Shown piece by piece: positions 44,335 through 59,655 of a stretch of DNA of 64,000 bases. The translations under genes and the position numbers were made by a program. The DNA lies in contig NZ_PPSW01000022.1 in assembly GCF_005876835.1 (NCBI RefSeq), positions 62,001 through 126,000 of the forward strand. Reading direction: 5' to 3'. The stretch is from Pseudoalteromonas phenolica. GTDB lineage: Bacteria > Pseudomonadota > Gammaproteobacteria > Enterobacterales > Alteromonadaceae. Every line of letters begins with the position of its first letter. The first letter of the stretch is position 1. A model generated the notes under the pieces. The model saw only the letters and a program-made list of their open reading frames with translations. It searched no databases and was not told the DNA's origin.

Positions 44335-45660
44335 CTAAATAAATTTTTTGATTATGAAATCAACTTTTACACGCTTTGCCTGCCCTAATAGCTTCCTTAC
44401 AGGTAACGGGTAATCTTGAACTGAGTCAAGATCTTCATGACTAGATAGTAATCGACAGTGTTGAAGAATGTCTTGCTTTTCTGCTAATAGTAATTTGTCG
44501 AGCTTGTGTGCTTTATCTTCAATCAAAATACCATTTTCAATATCTAAACCCCAAGCCCTCGGATTTAGGTTATGACCACTTAGTAGATGTAGCTGACCAT
44601 CTTTACTTACGCCTTTCAAATGAAAAGAGTTATTTTCATGTTTCCAAAGGTGTACCTTAAGTAACCCTGACTGGATGAACCTTTTATTAGATTTTAAGAA
44701 TTTAAATAAAATCGTTTCATAAAGATAAGGTAACGCACCTATTTTACTAAATGGTTGTTCTGGAGAAATATAAAAATCATTCGCTGTTTTATCACCAACA
44801 ACAATGGTTATTTCCTTACCTTGCTTTAGTAAACGACGTAAAGAGCGAAGTAACGGCGCTGGAAAGTTGAAGTATGGCGTATAAAGCAGCAGTTCTTTTT
44901 CTGTTGTGTCAAACAAGGTTTTAATTAACCTGTTCAACTTATTTGCACGTCTACCAAACCCTAAGAATGGTCGAACATTCAAAGGAGAGTCTGTGTTCGT
45001 TGATTCTATATTGTATCGCCCTTTTCTCAACTCTTTCATCAATTGACGCTGAGAAACTTTAATCTCACTGTATTTAGGTATAGGACGACTATCTATTCTT
45101 GGTACAGCTTTTGACGACAACAAAAAATCATTTGTGAAGTTACAAAAAGAGTCCGCTAACCCTGCCTGTTGTAGGATGAAGTATCTATCAAGTCGATACT
45201 TTTCACCCACATTCATATAAACATTGTTTATGCTAGCACCGCTATAAAGCAAGATATCGTCTATAACAATGCCCTTTAGATGCAGAACGCCAAATAGTTC
45301 TTTGCCTTTAACTGGCACACCAAATACTTTTACATTACTTTGATGTTTTTCTAATTCATCACAATATAAGGCTGCATTTCCCTCTGATTTCTCAGCGCCT
45401 ATAAGGCCACGTTGAGCTCGGTGAAAATCAACTAATACATTAATCTCAAGCGTTGGGTTTGCAATTGAAGCTTTATGAAGTGCTGAAAGCACTTCTCTAC
45501 CCGCTTCATCGTCTTGTAAATACAAAGCAGTGATATAAATCCGATATTTAGCGCTTTCAATAAGACTTAACAGTCTTTCATGATATTGCTTTGCGCTATT
45601 TAGTATTTCAACGTCTTTGTCTGCTAACTCAAAGCTTGGAATGTCCTGCCAAAATGCCAT
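44335..45660 (-). CDS. pssA: Phosphatidylserine synthase (PLD superfamily)
   Basis: 441 residues, close to E. coli PssA (451). Two HKD-type phospholipase-D motifs: VLHLKGIVIDD (about 125) and FHLKGVSKDGQ (about 345), each with flanking strands GASINNVYM and SGHNLNPRAWGLD. It condenses CDP-diacylglycerol with L-serine to phosphatidylserine, the precursor of phosphatidylethanolamine. Peripheral membrane enzyme. Monocistronic, divergent from trxB. Confidence 0.95.
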   Translation of the reverse strand: MAFWQDIPSFELADKDVEILNSAKQYHERLLSLIESAKYRIYITALYLQDDEAGREVLSALHKASIANPTLEINVLVDFHRAQRGLIGAEKSEGNAALYCDELEKHQSNVKVFGVPVKGKELFGVLHLKGIVIDDILLYSGASINNVYMNVGEKYRLDRYFILQQAGLADSFCNFTNDFLLSSKAVPRIDSRPIPKYSEIKVSQRQLMKELRKGRYNIESTNTDSPLNVRPFLGFGRRANKLNRLIKTLFDTTEKELLLYTPYFNFPAPLLRSLRRLLKQGKEITIVVGDKTANDFYISPEQPFSKIGALPYLYETILFKFLKSNKRFIQSGLLKVHLWKHENNSFHLKGVSKDGQLHLLSGHNLNPRAWGLDIENGILIEDKAHKLDKLLLAEKQDILQHCRLLSSHEDLDSVQDYPLPVRKLLGQAKRVKVDFIIKKFI

Positions 45661-45754
45661 AACAACCTATAAATAAAGGTGACTCAATCCAGAGTCTCAC
45701 ACAAAATTAGTAAGAACATATCAAAAAAATATTATTAGGTCATGAATTTCTGAT

Positions 45755-45781
45755 AAAACATCGATTTTTGGATGTTTTTTT
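45755..45781. terminator. Orphan terminator-like hairpin between pssA and trxB
   Basis: AAAACATC / GATGTTTT stem with an 8-base loop, then TTT on the plus strand. No plus-strand gene precedes it (pssA points away), so it would end a short unannotated transcript or block antisense transcription toward trxB. Confidence 0.5.
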
Positions 45782-45903
45782 CAACAAGTACAGATTATTT
45801 GACACCTTTTAAATTTATTAATTTTCAATATTCCTAATTTATTTTACTTCTTACTTGTTTTACATAGAATCGTCCTCACTTCGTTAAAAAGATAATTGAT
45901 TAG

Positions 45904-46863
<960 letters not shown>

Positions 46864-46874
46864 ATTTCAGACCA

Positions 46875-46900
46875 GGAGGGTTGTTTAACCCTCCGCTTTC
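46875..46900 (+). terminator. Terminator after trxB
   Basis: GGAGGGTT-GTTT-AACCCTCC perfect 8-bp stem 11 bases after the stop; only a weak T-rich tail follows, so read-through to aat is possible. Confidence 0.7.
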
Positions 46901-46943
46901 ACTTTAAGATGTTTTTCATTAAAAAATACGATTAATTTCTTAA

Positions 46944-47663
46944 ATGACACCACGCCTATATCAACTATCAACTGAAACAATCGATTTTCCTTCACCAACT
47001 TTGGCTTTAAATGAACCTGATGGCTTACTTGCTATCGGAGGCTGTCTTACGCCTGCAAGACTCAATCTTGCATATCGGTCAGGTATTTTCCCTTGGTTTA
47101 ATGAAAAAGAGCCCATCATGTGGTGGTCGCCAAATGACAGAGGTGTGATTGAACTGAATGATTTCCATGTCAGTCGTTCATTAAAAAAAGTGGTAAGAAG
47201 AACAAAACCTATAGTCACTGTTAATAAAGCATTTGACACTGTTATCAATGCCTGCCGAGAGCAAAGGTTACATGCAGAAGGTACCTGGATAAACCATCAG
47301 ATGCTGGCTGCCTACAGTCATATGCATTCGTTAGGTTTTGCACATAGCCTCGAGGTCTGGGATCAAAACAATAGTCTGATGGGTGGTCTTTATGGGGTTA
47401 TGAACTCGGGTGTTTTTTGTGGAGAGTCTATGTTTTTTAATCAACCAAACGGCTCAAAGTTAGCCATGTGGGCGTTAGTTAATTGGCTTAAAAAACACAA
47501 CGCCCATTTTGTAGATTGTCAGTTGGAAAACCCCTATTTAACCACTTTAGGTGCAAAATTAATTTCAAGGTCTGAGTTTTTAGCTAAACTTAAGTTAGCT
47601 CAGGGCTTTGATATACCCAGTTCGATGTGGAAACCACAAGTATTGGAAGAGATTTATGACTGA
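46944..47663 (+). CDS. aat: Leucyl/phenylalanyl-tRNA-protein transferase
   Basis: 239 residues. The Aat core is plain: EPDGLLAIGGCLTPARL, YRSGIFPWFNE, PIMWWSPNDRGV, HSLEVWDQN.LMGGLYGV and ESMFFNQPNGSKLA. It transfers Leu or Phe from charged tRNA to N-terminal Arg or Lys, creating degrons for ClpS/ClpAP. Overlaps the next gene, bpt, by 8 bases. Confidence 0.97.
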   Translation: MTPRLYQLSTETIDFPSPTLALNEPDGLLAIGGCLTPARLNLAYRSGIFPWFNEKEPIMWWSPNDRGVIELNDFHVSRSLKKVVRRTKPIVTVNKAFDTVINACREQRLHAEGTWINHQMLAAYSHMHSLGFAHSLEVWDQNNSLMGGLYGVMNSGVFCGESMFFNQPNGSKLAMWALVNWLKKHNAHFVDCQLENPYLTTLGAKLISRSEFLAKLKLAQGFDIPSSMWKPQVLEEIYD

Positions 47664-48363
47664 ACATTTTCCTTCAAAGATTGGATTAAGCCAACAGTTT
47701 GATTGCAGTTATTTACCTGACAAACAAGAACAGCTGCTCGTCATTCTCGATAGTCAATGCTACAACGCAGCACGGTTTCAAGACTTATTAGAATTAGGTT
47801 TCAGACGAAGTGGTGATCAAATTTATCGCCCTCATTGTCCTAGTTGTAATGCCTGTGAGTCAATGCGCCTTCCTGTTAAAGATTTTGTGCTATCAAAATC
47901 ACAAAAGCGTAAACTAAAAGCAGCTAAAAGCAATTTCAATATTAAGGTGAGTGATAAAGAGCAATCAAATTATTACGCTTTATATGAAAACTATATAAAT
48001 CAAAAGCATTATGACGGCACCATGTTCCCTCCAAATCGCCTGCAATATGAAAGCTTTTTATTTTGTAACTGGTTACCTGTCACCTTTATTGAGTTGTGGG
48101 ATCAAGATGAACTTATTGCTGTTGCAGTGACAGACACTATGCCAAATTCATTGTCTGCGATTTATACATTTTATCACCCTGACTATGACAAGTTTAGCCT
48201 TGGTGTTGTGATGATATTGCTTCAAATAGAATTCGCAAAAAGCTCTGGTTTAGATTCCGTGTATTTGGGTTATCAAATTGATGAATGCAGAAAGATGTCT
48301 TACAAGTCACAATTTAAACCTGCAGAGCGTTTTATATCGGATGTTTGGCAACTGAAGCTGTAA
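47656..48363 (+). CDS. bpt: Aspartate/glutamate leucyltransferase (Bpt)
   Basis: 235 residues from ATG 47656; the longer frame from 47608 lies within aat and is rejected. ATE-type N-terminal cysteine cluster (CPSCNACESMRLPVKDF) and C-terminal domain with YIFYHP-like TFYHPDYDKFSLGVVMILLQI and YLGYQIDECRKMSYKSQF. Bpt adds Leu to N-terminal Asp or Glu, a second route into the N-degron pathway, absent from E. coli. The overlap with aat suggests coupled translation. Confidence 0.94.
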   Translation: MTEHFPSKIGLSQQFDCSYLPDKQEQLLVILDSQCYNAARFQDLLELGFRRSGDQIYRPHCPSCNACESMRLPVKDFVLSKSQKRKLKAAKSNFNIKVSDKEQSNYYALYENYINQKHYDGTMFPPNRLQYESFLFCNWLPVTFIELWDQDELIAVAVTDTMPNSLSAIYTFYHPDYDKFSLGVVMILLQIEFAKSSGLDSVYLGYQIDECRKMSYKSQFKPAERFISDVWQLKL

Positions 48364-48431
48364 TTAAATTAACTAATTTCCCCCCTTACCTTTACTTATT
48401 GTGTGGTTTTCGGCAAAATCTGCTGCGTTAA

Positions 48432-48677
<246 letters not shown>

Positions 48678-48762
48678 TTACGCCGTGATTGTAAAGCGTA
48701 TTGGTTAAGTTCATTCGTTTTACTTTTGACTCATCATCGTGATTTAACTTGATGTGTTAAAT

Positions 48763-48791
48763 AAAAAAGCCTAGCTTAGCTAGGCTTTTTT
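48763..48791. terminator. Bidirectional terminator between infA and clpA
   Basis: AAAAAAGCCTAGC-TTA-GCTAGGCTTTTTT, a fully symmetric 13-bp stem with A and T runs, between two convergent genes. Confidence 0.95.
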
Positions 48792-48831
48792 AATGGTCTT
48801 ATGAAAATGGTGAGATTACACTTCCCCACTC

Positions 48832-51099
48832 TTAAGCTTCAGCCATTTCAACATCATATTGGAAGTTTAGCTTATTGCTCTTCAGGCCCACTTTGACTGT
48901 GCCGCCTTCGGCTAACTTGCCAAAGAGGATTTCATTTGCAAGCGGCTTTTTCAATTGCTCTTGAATAACACGTGACATTGGTCTTGCCCCCATTGCCTTG
49001 TCGTAACCCAGATCAGCTAACCACTCTCTGGCTGCTGCTGTAAGCTCAAGGTTCACAGATTTACGGTCAAGTTGCGCTTGAAGTTCAACTAAGAATTTAT
49101 CTACAACTTGTAAAATGACATCTTTATCTAAATGGTTGAACCAAATGATGTTGTCTAAGCGGTTTCTAAATTCAGGTGTGAACACCTTATTAATCTCAAC
49201 CATGGCATCGTGCGAATGATCTTGTTGCGCAAATCCTATTGACTGACGAATGGTTTCTTGAACACCCGCATTCGTAGTCATGACCAGTACAACATTTCTA
49301 AAGTCTGCTTTGCGTCCATTGTTGTCTGTTAACGTGCCATGGTCCATCACTTGTAGCAAAATGTTATAAATATCTGGGTGCGCTTTTTCAATCTCATCTA
49401 AAAGCACAACAGCATGAGGGTGTTTGATCACAGAGTCAGTTAGCAAACCGCCCTGCTCATAACCTACGTAGCCTGGAGGCGCGCCGATTAACCGGCTAAC
49501 CGCGTGACGTTCAGAGTACTCTGACATATCAAAACGAATGAACTCCACGCCCATACATTTTGCAAGTTGCTTTGTTACTTCTGTTTTACCAACACCGGTT
49601 GGACCTGCAAACAAGAAAGAACCAATTGGCTTGTCTTCATTTGAAAGACCTGAGCGAGACAATCTAATTGCGGACGTTAATGCATCGATTGATTGGTCTT
49701 GACCAAACACCAACATTTTTAAGTTTCTGTCTAAGTTTTTGAGTGTTTCTTTATCACTTGAAGATACACTCTGCTGCGGTATACGCGCAATTTTAGATAC
49801 TATCTGCTCAATATCTGCAACGTTGATGGTTTTCTTACGTTTAGATACAGGCAGTAAGCGTTGGTTTGCCCCCGCTTCATCTATCACATCAATGGCTTTA
49901 TCTGGTAAGTGACGCTCGTTGATATATTTCGCACTCAATTCTGCAGCCGCACGGAGTGCTTTTTGGGTATAACGAATACCATGATGATCTTCGTAACGAT
50001 CTTTCAACCCCATTAGGATCTTTGTAGTATCTTCAACACTTGGTTCGAGTACATCTATCTTTTGGAAGCGACGAACAAGTGCTCTGTCTTTTTCAAAGAT
50101 ATTTTTAAACTCGTTATAAGTCGTTGAGCCCATACACCTTAATTGGCCACTAGACAGTAACGGTTTAATTAGATTCGAGGCGTCCATCACACCACCCGAC
50201 GCAGCACCTGCACCTATGATTGTATGGATTTCATCAATAAATAAAATTGAATGCGGTTTTGCTTGTAACTCTTTTAAAAGCGCTTTAAAACGCTTTTCAA
50301 AATCACCGCGATATTTAGTCCCCGCTAACAAAGCGCCCATATCGAGTGAATAGACAACCGCATCGGCAATCACATCGGGTACTTGCTCATTAACGATTCT
50401 ATAGGCAAGCCCTTCTGCAATCGCTGTTTTACCAACGCCAGCTTCGCCTACAAGTAAAGGGTTATTCTTTTTACGACGACATAAAACCTGTACTGTGCGT
50501 TCTACTTCCTGATCTCGGCCTACTAACGGGTCTAACTGTCCCGCATGCGCCATCGTGTTCAGGTTAGTTGTGAAGTTTTCAAGTTTAGTCTTCTCTTCAC
50601 CTTGTATGTCGTTTGAATCTTCACTATTGATATCTTCGTGATCATCTTCATGATGCTCGTCATCTGACTTAGCCACACCGTGAGAAATGAAATTCACTAT
50701 GTCTAAGCGGCTAATATCACTTTTTTTCAGTAGATAGACAGCTTGACTTTCTTGTTCAGAAAAAATTGCGACTAATACGTTCACACCTGTAACTTCGGTG
50801 CGCCCAGATGATTGCACATGAAATACAGCCCTTTGTAAAACACGCTGAAAACCCAGTGTCGGCTGCGTTTCTCTATCATTTTCACTTTCTGGTAATAATG
50901 GTGTTGTTTCATCGATAAACTCAGAAAGCTCTCGTTTGAGCGTTTCTGTATCAACACCGCATGCGCCTAATGCTTCACCTGCTGATGGGTTATCTATTAA
51001 TGCAAGTAATAAATGCTCAACAGTCATAAATTCGTGACGACGTGTTCTTGCCTCACGAAATGCTGCATTTAAGGTAATTTCAAGATCTTTGTTTAGCAT
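48832..51099 (-). CDS. clpA: ClpA, ATP-dependent Clp protease unfoldase
   Basis: 755 residues from ATG 51099 (GGGGG upstream; a TTG two codons earlier is the alternative). N domain with [17 protein letters not shown], acidic linker (about 140-175, [13 protein letters not shown]), AAA1 Walker [13 protein letters not shown]2 Walker [10 protein letters not shown] and a sensor/C-terminal domain. With ClpP it unfolds and degrades N-degron substrates delivered by ClpS. Follows clpS by 29 bases. Confidence 0.97.
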   Translation of the reverse strand: MLNKDLEITLNAAFREARTRRHEFMTVEHLLLALIDNPSAGEALGACGVDTETLKRELSEFIDETTPLLPESENDRETQPTLGFQRVLQRAVFHVQSSGRTEVTGVNVLVAIFSEQESQAVYLLKKSDISRLDIVNFISHGVAKSDDEHHEDDHEDINSEDSNDIQGEEKTKLENFTTNLNTMAHAGQLDPLVGRDQEVERTVQVLCRRKKNNPLLVGEAGVGKTAIAEGLAYRIVNEQVPDVIADAVVYSLDMGALLAGTKYRGDFEKRFKALLKELQAKPHSILFIDEIHTIIGAGAASGGVMDASNLIKPLLSSGQLRCMGSTTYNEFKNIFEKDRALVRRFQKIDVLEPSVEDTTKILMGLKDRYEDHHGIRYTQKALRAAAELSAKYINERHLPDKAIDVIDEAGANQRLLPVSKRKKTINVADIEQIVSKIARIPQQSVSSSDKETLKNLDRNLKMLVFGQDQSIDALTSAIRLSRSGLSNEDKPIGSFLFAGPTGVGKTEVTKQLAKCMGVEFIRFDMSEYSERHAVSRLIGAPPGYVGYEQGGLLTDSVIKHPHAVVLLDEIEKAHPDIYNILLQVMDHGTLTDNNGRKADFRNVVLVMTTNAGVQETIRQSIGFAQQDHSHDAMVEINKVFTPEFRNRLDNIIWFNHLDKDVILQVVDKFLVELQAQLDRKSVNLELTAAAREWLADLGYDKAMGARPMSRVIQEQLKKPLANEILFGKLAEGGTVKVGLKSNKLNFQYDVEMAEA

Positions 51100-51128
51100 A
51101 AGCAACCCCCAAACGAGATTTATATCGG

Positions 51129-51446
51129 TTATTCCTGCTCACAACTACATAGCAGTGGATGTTCATGGTCGCGAGCGTAACGATTTACTTGTTCCGCCTT
51201 AGTATGTGCAATATCGGAAGGATATAAGCCACATACTGCCTTTCCCTCGTGATGCACGCGCAGCATCACGTCAGTTGCTTTTTCGCTATCCATATTAAAA
51301 AACGTCATTAATACTTCGATTACAAAGTCCATTGGAGTGTAATCATCATTGTTTAAAATGACTTTATACTTTCGAGGTGGGCTTAGCTTTTGCTTTTGCT
51401 TCTCTCTAACTGTATCGATTACACCAGAATCTTTAATACCACTCAT
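51129..51446 (-). CDS. clpS: ClpS, N-recognin adaptor for ClpAP
   Basis: 105 residues: [20 protein letters not shown] (substrate pocket with the NDDYT loop), [17 protein letters not shown] and [10 protein letters not shown]. ClpS binds Leu, Phe, Tyr or Trp N-termini and hands them to ClpA. First gene of the clpSA operon, divergent from cspD. Confidence 0.97.
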   Translation of the reverse strand: MSGIKDSGVIDTVREKQKQKLSPPRKYKVILNNDDYTPMDFVIEVLMTFFNMDSEKATDVMLRVHHEGKAVCGLYPSDIAHTKAEQVNRYARDHEHPLLCSCEQE

Positions 51447-51646
51447 AATAAAATATAGTCTTGTGTTGTTAACTCAAGCAAACTTGAATTGAAAAATAAA
51501 TTTTTTGTTAAAAATTTGTCTAAAAGTCTTGACTGATTGCTCAATTAAACTACAGTCGTTATTAGATTGTCTAATCTATGGGCAGTCTAGCAAATTATAA
51601 AGTTTAGATTAACTAAATTAGTCAACTTATAGAAGGATGTGGAAGT

Positions 51647-51865
51647 ATGGCTTGCGGAAAAGTCAAATGGTTCAATAACGCCAAAGGGTTTGGTTTCATC
51701 GTAGAAGACGGCAGTGAAGAAGATATCTTCGCCCATTACTCAACGATTGTGATGGATGGATACAAAACACTTAAAGCCGGTCAAGATGTAACCTTCGAGT
51801 TGCAACAAGGTCCAAAAGGGCTTCATGCAACGAACATCGCTCCTAGAGAGACTGAACTCGCTTGA
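51647..51865 (+). CDS. cspD: CspD-like cold-shock domain protein
   Basis: 72 residues. Cold-shock domain with RNP1 KGFGFIV and RNP2 DIFAHYS motifs, start MACGKVKWFNNAKGFGF, and the CspD-type DGYKTLKAGQDVTFELQQGPKG. CspD binds single-stranded DNA and blocks replication in stationary phase. Its position divergent from clpS is conserved in gammaproteobacteria. AAGGA lies before ATG 51647. Confidence 0.93.
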   Translation: MACGKVKWFNNAKGFGFIVEDGSEEDIFAHYSTIVMDGYKTLKAGQDVTFELQQGPKGLHATNIAPRETELA

Positions 51866-54395
<2,530 letters not shown>

Positions 54396-54412
54396 TGCCA
54401 ACTTGAATGATT

Positions 54413-54438
54413 AAGGGCATCGTTTGATGCCCTTTTTT
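54413..54438 (+). terminator. Terminator of icd
   Basis: AAGGGCATC-GTTT-GATGCCCTT stem-loop followed by a T run, 18 bases after the stop. Confidence 0.93.
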
Positions 54439-54512
54439 ATAAGTGTTTTACTTAGTAGCCAGCATATAATTTGCTATTATGCACACATCAATGCTTTTAC
54501 CTCTTATAAAAA

Positions 54513-55154
54513 ATGCAAAATCGCGTACCTAATCGCAATAACAAAACATTCCCGAAGAAACCACATAGTAAAAAGTCATTTAATAAAAAACGCGTGGTCA
54601 AAGATGCGCTTCCTGCAGATCAAGTTAAAATTGTCCTGTTCAATAAACCTTTTGATGTACTTTGCCAGTTCACCGATGATCAAAACCGTGCAACTTTGGC
54701 AGACTTCGTAAAAGAAAAAGGCGTATACGCTGCAGGTCGGTTAGACCGAGACAGCGAAGGGTTATTACTCTTAACAAATTGCGGAAAATTACAACACACT
54801 CTAACGAACCCGAAGAAAGACACAGATAAAACCTACTGGGTGCAAGTTGAAGGTGTGCCAAGCGATGAGTCAATTTATGCACTAAATAAAGGTGTCGAAT
54901 TAAAAGATGGCCTTACTAAACCTGCAAAAGTCAGAATTATTAATGAGCCAAATATTTGGCTTCGTAATCCTCCAATACGAGAACGCAAAAATATTCCGAC
55001 TACTTGGCTTGAAATAACCATTTCTGAAGGAAAAAACCGCCAGGTTCGTAGAATGACAGCCCATATTGGCCACCCTACACTTCGCTTGATACGCTATCGT
55101 ATTGGAAAATACACTCTTGATGGCATTCACAATGGCGAATATAAAGTGCTTTAG
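54513..55154 (+). CDS. rluE: RluE, 23S rRNA pseudouridine(2457) synthase
   Basis: 213 residues. A basic N-terminal extension (NRNNKTFPKKPHSKKSFNKK) precedes the RsuA/RluB/E family core: NKPFDVLCQFTDD, catalytic GRLDRDSEGLLLLTN (Asp), and EGKNRQVRRMTAHIGHPTLRL. It makes pseudouridine at 23S position 2457. No S4 domain, in line with RluE. Gene order icd-rluE-mnmA-hflD-purB is conserved, with nudJ missing compared with E. coli. Confidence 0.92.
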   Translation: MQNRVPNRNNKTFPKKPHSKKSFNKKRVVKDALPADQVKIVLFNKPFDVLCQFTDDQNRATLADFVKEKGVYAAGRLDRDSEGLLLLTNCGKLQHTLTNPKKDTDKTYWVQVEGVPSDESIYALNKGVELKDGLTKPAKVRIINEPNIWLRNPPIRERKNIPTTWLEITISEGKNRQVRRMTAHIGHPTLRLIRYRIGKYTLDGIHNGEYKVL

Positions 55155-55241
55155 CGTTAAACGCTAACTTGGGATTCAGCCTCTTAAAATATCGTGCTAT
55201 ACTCACGCCTTTCAAAATCATAGAGATTAACAGCAAAAAAT

Positions 55242-56342
55242 ATGAGCGATAATAGTCAGATTAAAGTCATCGTTGGTATGTCCGGCGGTGTAGATTCTTC
55301 AGTTTCAGCTTACTTATTAAAACAACAAGGCTATCAGGTAGAAGGCCTGTTCATGAAGAACTGGGAAGAAGATGACAATGACGAATATTGTGCTGCTGCT
55401 GAAGATCTTAAAGATGCACAAGCTGTCTGCGATAAGTTAGGTATCGAACTTCATACCGTAAACTTTGCAGCTGAGTACTGGGACAACGTTTTTGAGTATT
55501 TCTTAGAGGAATACAAAGCGGGCCGCACGCCAAACCCAGACATCATGTGTAATAAAGAAATCAAATTCAAAGCTTTCTTAGAATTCGCTGCACAAGCACT
55601 TGGAGCGGATTACATTGCAACGGGTCACTATGTTCGTCGAGAAGAACGTGATGGTAAGTTTGTGATGCAACGTGGTCTCGATGACAACAAAGATCAAAGT
55701 TACTTCCTTTATACACTTAGCCATGAGCATATTGCACAAACACTATTTCCTGTAGGTCAAGTTGAAAAGCCTGAAGTACGTCGTATTGCTGAAGAGCAAG
55801 GGTTAATTACACACGACAAAAAAGACAGTACAGGCATCTGCTTTATTGGTGAGCGCAAGTTCAAAGACTTCCTGCAAAAATTCCTACCTGCGCAACCAGG
55901 TAAAATTGAAGACACTGATGGTCATGAGGTGGGTGAACATGAAGGTTTAATGTACCACACACTTGGTCAGAGAAAAGGCCTATTAATCGGTGGTATGAAA
56001 GAAGGCAGTGGCGAGCCTTGGTATGTCGTTGACAAAGACGTAGAGCGTAACGTGTTAATTGTTGGTCAAGGCAAAAACCACCCTCGCCTATTTAGTAACG
56101 GCCTTAACGCAAATCAATTACACTGGGTTGACCGAGTTGGACCAAAAGGCACAACACGTTGCACAGTAAAAACCCGTTATAGACAAACTGACATTCCATG
56201 TACTTTGTTGGTTGGTGAAGACGGTATGGCAAGGGTTTTATTTGATGAGCCTCAAAAAGCAGTAACCCCTGGTCAGTCAGCAGTATTTTATGCTGATGAC
56301 GTATGCTTAGGTGGCGGTATCATCGACTCGGTGATCAAATAA
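55242..56342 (+). CDS. mnmA: MnmA, tRNA-specific 2-thiouridylase
   Basis: 366 residues. PP-loop [15 protein letters not shown], catalytic cysteines in [12 protein letters not shown] and [12 protein letters not shown], and the C-terminal beta-barrel [11 protein letters not shown]. It forms s2U34 in Glu, Gln and Lys tRNAs using sulfur relayed from IscS/Tus. The stop overlaps the hflD start by one base (TAATG). Confidence 0.97.
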   Translation: MSDNSQIKVIVGMSGGVDSSVSAYLLKQQGYQVEGLFMKNWEEDDNDEYCAAAEDLKDAQAVCDKLGIELHTVNFAAEYWDNVFEYFLEEYKAGRTPNPDIMCNKEIKFKAFLEFAAQALGADYIATGHYVRREERDGKFVMQRGLDDNKDQSYFLYTLSHEHIAQTLFPVGQVEKPEVRRIAEEQGLITHDKKDSTGICFIGERKFKDFLQKFLPAQPGKIEDTDGHEVGEHEGLMYHTLGQRKGLLIGGMKEGSGEPWYVVDKDVERNVLIVGQGKNHPRLFSNGLNANQLHWVDRVGPKGTTRCTVKTRYRQTDIPCTLLVGEDGMARVLFDEPQKAVTPGQSAVFYADDVCLGGGIIDSVIK

Positions 56343-56944
56343 TGTCGACAAGTTATGTTTTACCGCTGGCGGCCATGTGTCAGATCAGCAAACTTGTTCA
56401 AAAAACAGCAAAATACGGCCAGTTTAATGAAGCGGAAGTCAGTACTTTTTTAAAAAGTATCGTTAACCTGAACCCAGCTCACCCAGAAGACGTCTATGAC
56501 GACAAATGGGTGATTAAAGACGGTTATAAAACGCTTATTCAACAGCTCTCCCCAGAAGGAGAAAAAGATGTTGAGCTGGTTAAATACGTTGGCAGTTTGA
56601 TGCAATTAGAACGTGCACTTTCAGCAAACCCCAAAGCGTTAGATGAGCTGGCAAGCCGTTTGAATCAAATCGAAAGACAACTATTACACTTTGATATTTG
56701 CGACAGCACCATAGTTGCTGCTTTTGCTGATATCTACAGCCAAGTACTTAGTCCACTTGGTCAAAAAATTCAGGTATTTGGTCAACCAGATTTATTAAAA
56801 CAACCAAGTTACCAACATAAGATCCGAGCGCTTTTATTAGCAGGCATTCGTAGTGCCGTGCTCTGGCGTCAACTTGGTGGTAAGCGACGTCAATTTTTCT
56901 TTGGCAAAAAGAAAATTATCGAAATCGCAAAAAACAGTATTTAA
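56342..56944 (+). CDS. hflD: HflD, high-frequency lysogenization protein homolog
   Basis: 200 residues from ATG 56342, overlapping the mnmA stop; the longer frame inside mnmA is rejected. HflD pattern: LPLAAMCQISKLVQKTAKYG, an all-helical protein with the conserved RALLLAGIRSAVLWRQLGGKRRQF near the end. A membrane-peripheral protein that in E. coli affects lambda CII stability; native role unclear. Conserved mnmA-hflD-purB operon. Confidence 0.93.
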   Translation: MSTSYVLPLAAMCQISKLVQKTAKYGQFNEAEVSTFLKSIVNLNPAHPEDVYDDKWVIKDGYKTLIQQLSPEGEKDVELVKYVGSLMQLERALSANPKALDELASRLNQIERQLLHFDICDSTIVAAFADIYSQVLSPLGQKIQVFGQPDLLKQPSYQHKIRALLLAGIRSAVLWRQLGGKRRQFFFGKKKIIEIAKNSI

Positions 56945-58354
<1,410 letters not shown>

Positions 58355-58375
58355 TTACACACAAATTTAGTTTAT

Positions 58376-58406
58376 AAAGCGAAAGGGTTTCCTTTCGCTT
58401 TTTTTA
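58376..58406 (+). terminator. Terminator of mnmA-hflD-purB
   Basis: AAAGCGAAAGG-GTTT-CCTTTCGCTTT 11-bp stem followed by a T run. Confidence 0.94.
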
Positions 58407-58416
58407 TGGAAAAAAT

Positions 58417-59568
58417 ATGTTTGATTTAAAAATTAACGCATTAACTCATGCCGAATTTCTAAAAGAGTATTGGCAAAAAAAGCCGTTATTAATCAAAGGT
58501 GGCTTTGCTGATTTCGAAGATCCGATTGAGCCTGAAGAATTAGCGGGTCTTGCCATGGAAGAAGACATTGAATCTCGTCTTATCACAAACCATGACGATA
58601 AGTGGGAATCTTACCATGGCCCATTCGAAGACTTTTCACTATTAACCGAAACGAATAGTACCCTACTTGTTCAAGCAGTGGACCATTGGCACCCTGTTGC
58701 TGCTGAATTGTTAGAGCCATTTCGATTTATTCCCAACTGGCGAATTGACGACTTGATGATCAGCTATTCTACGCCTGGAGGTGGTGTTGGGCCTCATCTT
58801 GATCAGTATGATGTGTTCATTATTCAAGGTGAAGGTAAAAGACATTGGCGGGTGGGTATGCCTGATTCAAACCTAAAAGAGTTTGCACAGAACAAAAGTC
58901 TCCTTCAAGTTGAACAATTCAATGCAATCATTGATCAGGTTCTGGAACCTGGTGATATTCTTTATATTCCACCAGGCTGCCCGCATGAAGGCTATGCTGT
59001 TGAGAATGCATTAAACTATTCTGTTGGCTTTAGAGCGCCTGACACGAAGGATTTCTTAAGTAATTTTGCAGATTACTTAATTGATAATGAGCTCGGTAAG
59101 ACACGCTATTCAGACAAAACACTTACACTCAGAGAGTCATCTGGAGAACTCAATACTGGCGAAGTTGAAAAAATACAATCTCTCATGCTTGATGCGATTC
59201 AAGACAAAGAAGTAATCAAGCGTTGGCTTGGTAATTATTTAAGCCAGCCTAAACATGATATGGATTTACTACCATTAGATGAACCAATCTCATCAGATGA
59301 GTTAGCTAACTACTTATCATCACAAGTAATTAACAGAGCAGGTGGTGTTAGAACCTTTTACCAATTATTTGAAGACTCGATACTTCTAAGTATAAACAGT
59401 GAAACTTTCTCACTACCAATCAACATGTTAGATGCGGCCAAATTACTCACAGACTTAACCTATTTTGAAGCTAGCAAAATTATTCCTTCAGTCACATGTT
59501 TGGAGTTTGCTGAAATGTTAACTAAGCTTATTAATGAAGGTTACTACTTTATCCAACAAGAAGAATAA
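58417..59568 (+). CDS. roxA: RoxA/YcfD, ribosomal protein uL16 arginine hydroxylase
   Basis: 383 residues. JmjC/cupin 2-oxoglutarate oxygenase with iron ligands H127, D129 (GVGPHLDQYDVF) and H190 (PPGCPHEGYAVENALNYSVGFRAP), the same spacing as E. coli YcfD (125/127/187). C-terminal winged-helix/dimerisation region follows. It hydroxylates an arginine of 50S protein uL16 (Arg81 in E. coli). It starts 10 bases after the purB terminator. Confidence 0.95.
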   Translation: MFDLKINALTHAEFLKEYWQKKPLLIKGGFADFEDPIEPEELAGLAMEEDIESRLITNHDDKWESYHGPFEDFSLLTETNSTLLVQAVDHWHPVAAELLEPFRFIPNWRIDDLMISYSTPGGGVGPHLDQYDVFIIQGEGKRHWRVGMPDSNLKEFAQNKSLLQVEQFNAIIDQVLEPGDILYIPPGCPHEGYAVENALNYSVGFRAPDTKDFLSNFADYLIDNELGKTRYSDKTLTLRESSGELNTGEVEKIQSLMLDAIQDKEVIKRWLGNYLSQPKHDMDLLPLDEPISSDELANYLSSQVINRAGGVRTFYQLFEDSILLSINSETFSLPINMLDAAKLLTDLTYFEASKIIPSVTCLEFAEMLTKLINEGYYFIQQEE

Positions 59569-59655
59569 AGATCCTGTATGTGCAAGCAAGCCTGACAATT
59601 AATTACTTTGAGTGCCTAGGCTTGCACATTTGATTTGAATCTTACTGGAGGACAC

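Noticed and set aside
47608..47655. Upstream extension of bpt within aat
   Set aside because: It is the aat 3' end in another frame; the MTEHFP start at 47656 matches the family.
48678..48831. Search for a serW-like tRNA between infA and clpA
   Set aside because: Only a terminator hairpin is present; no tRNA arms or T-loop sequence.
54424..54711. Frame starting in the icd terminator and overlapping rluE
   Set aside because: It begins within the terminator hairpin and overlaps the conserved rluE core in another frame.
56303..56341. Upstream extension of hflD within mnmA
   Set aside because: Lies in mnmA coding sequence; the TAATG overlap start is typical for mnmA-hflD.
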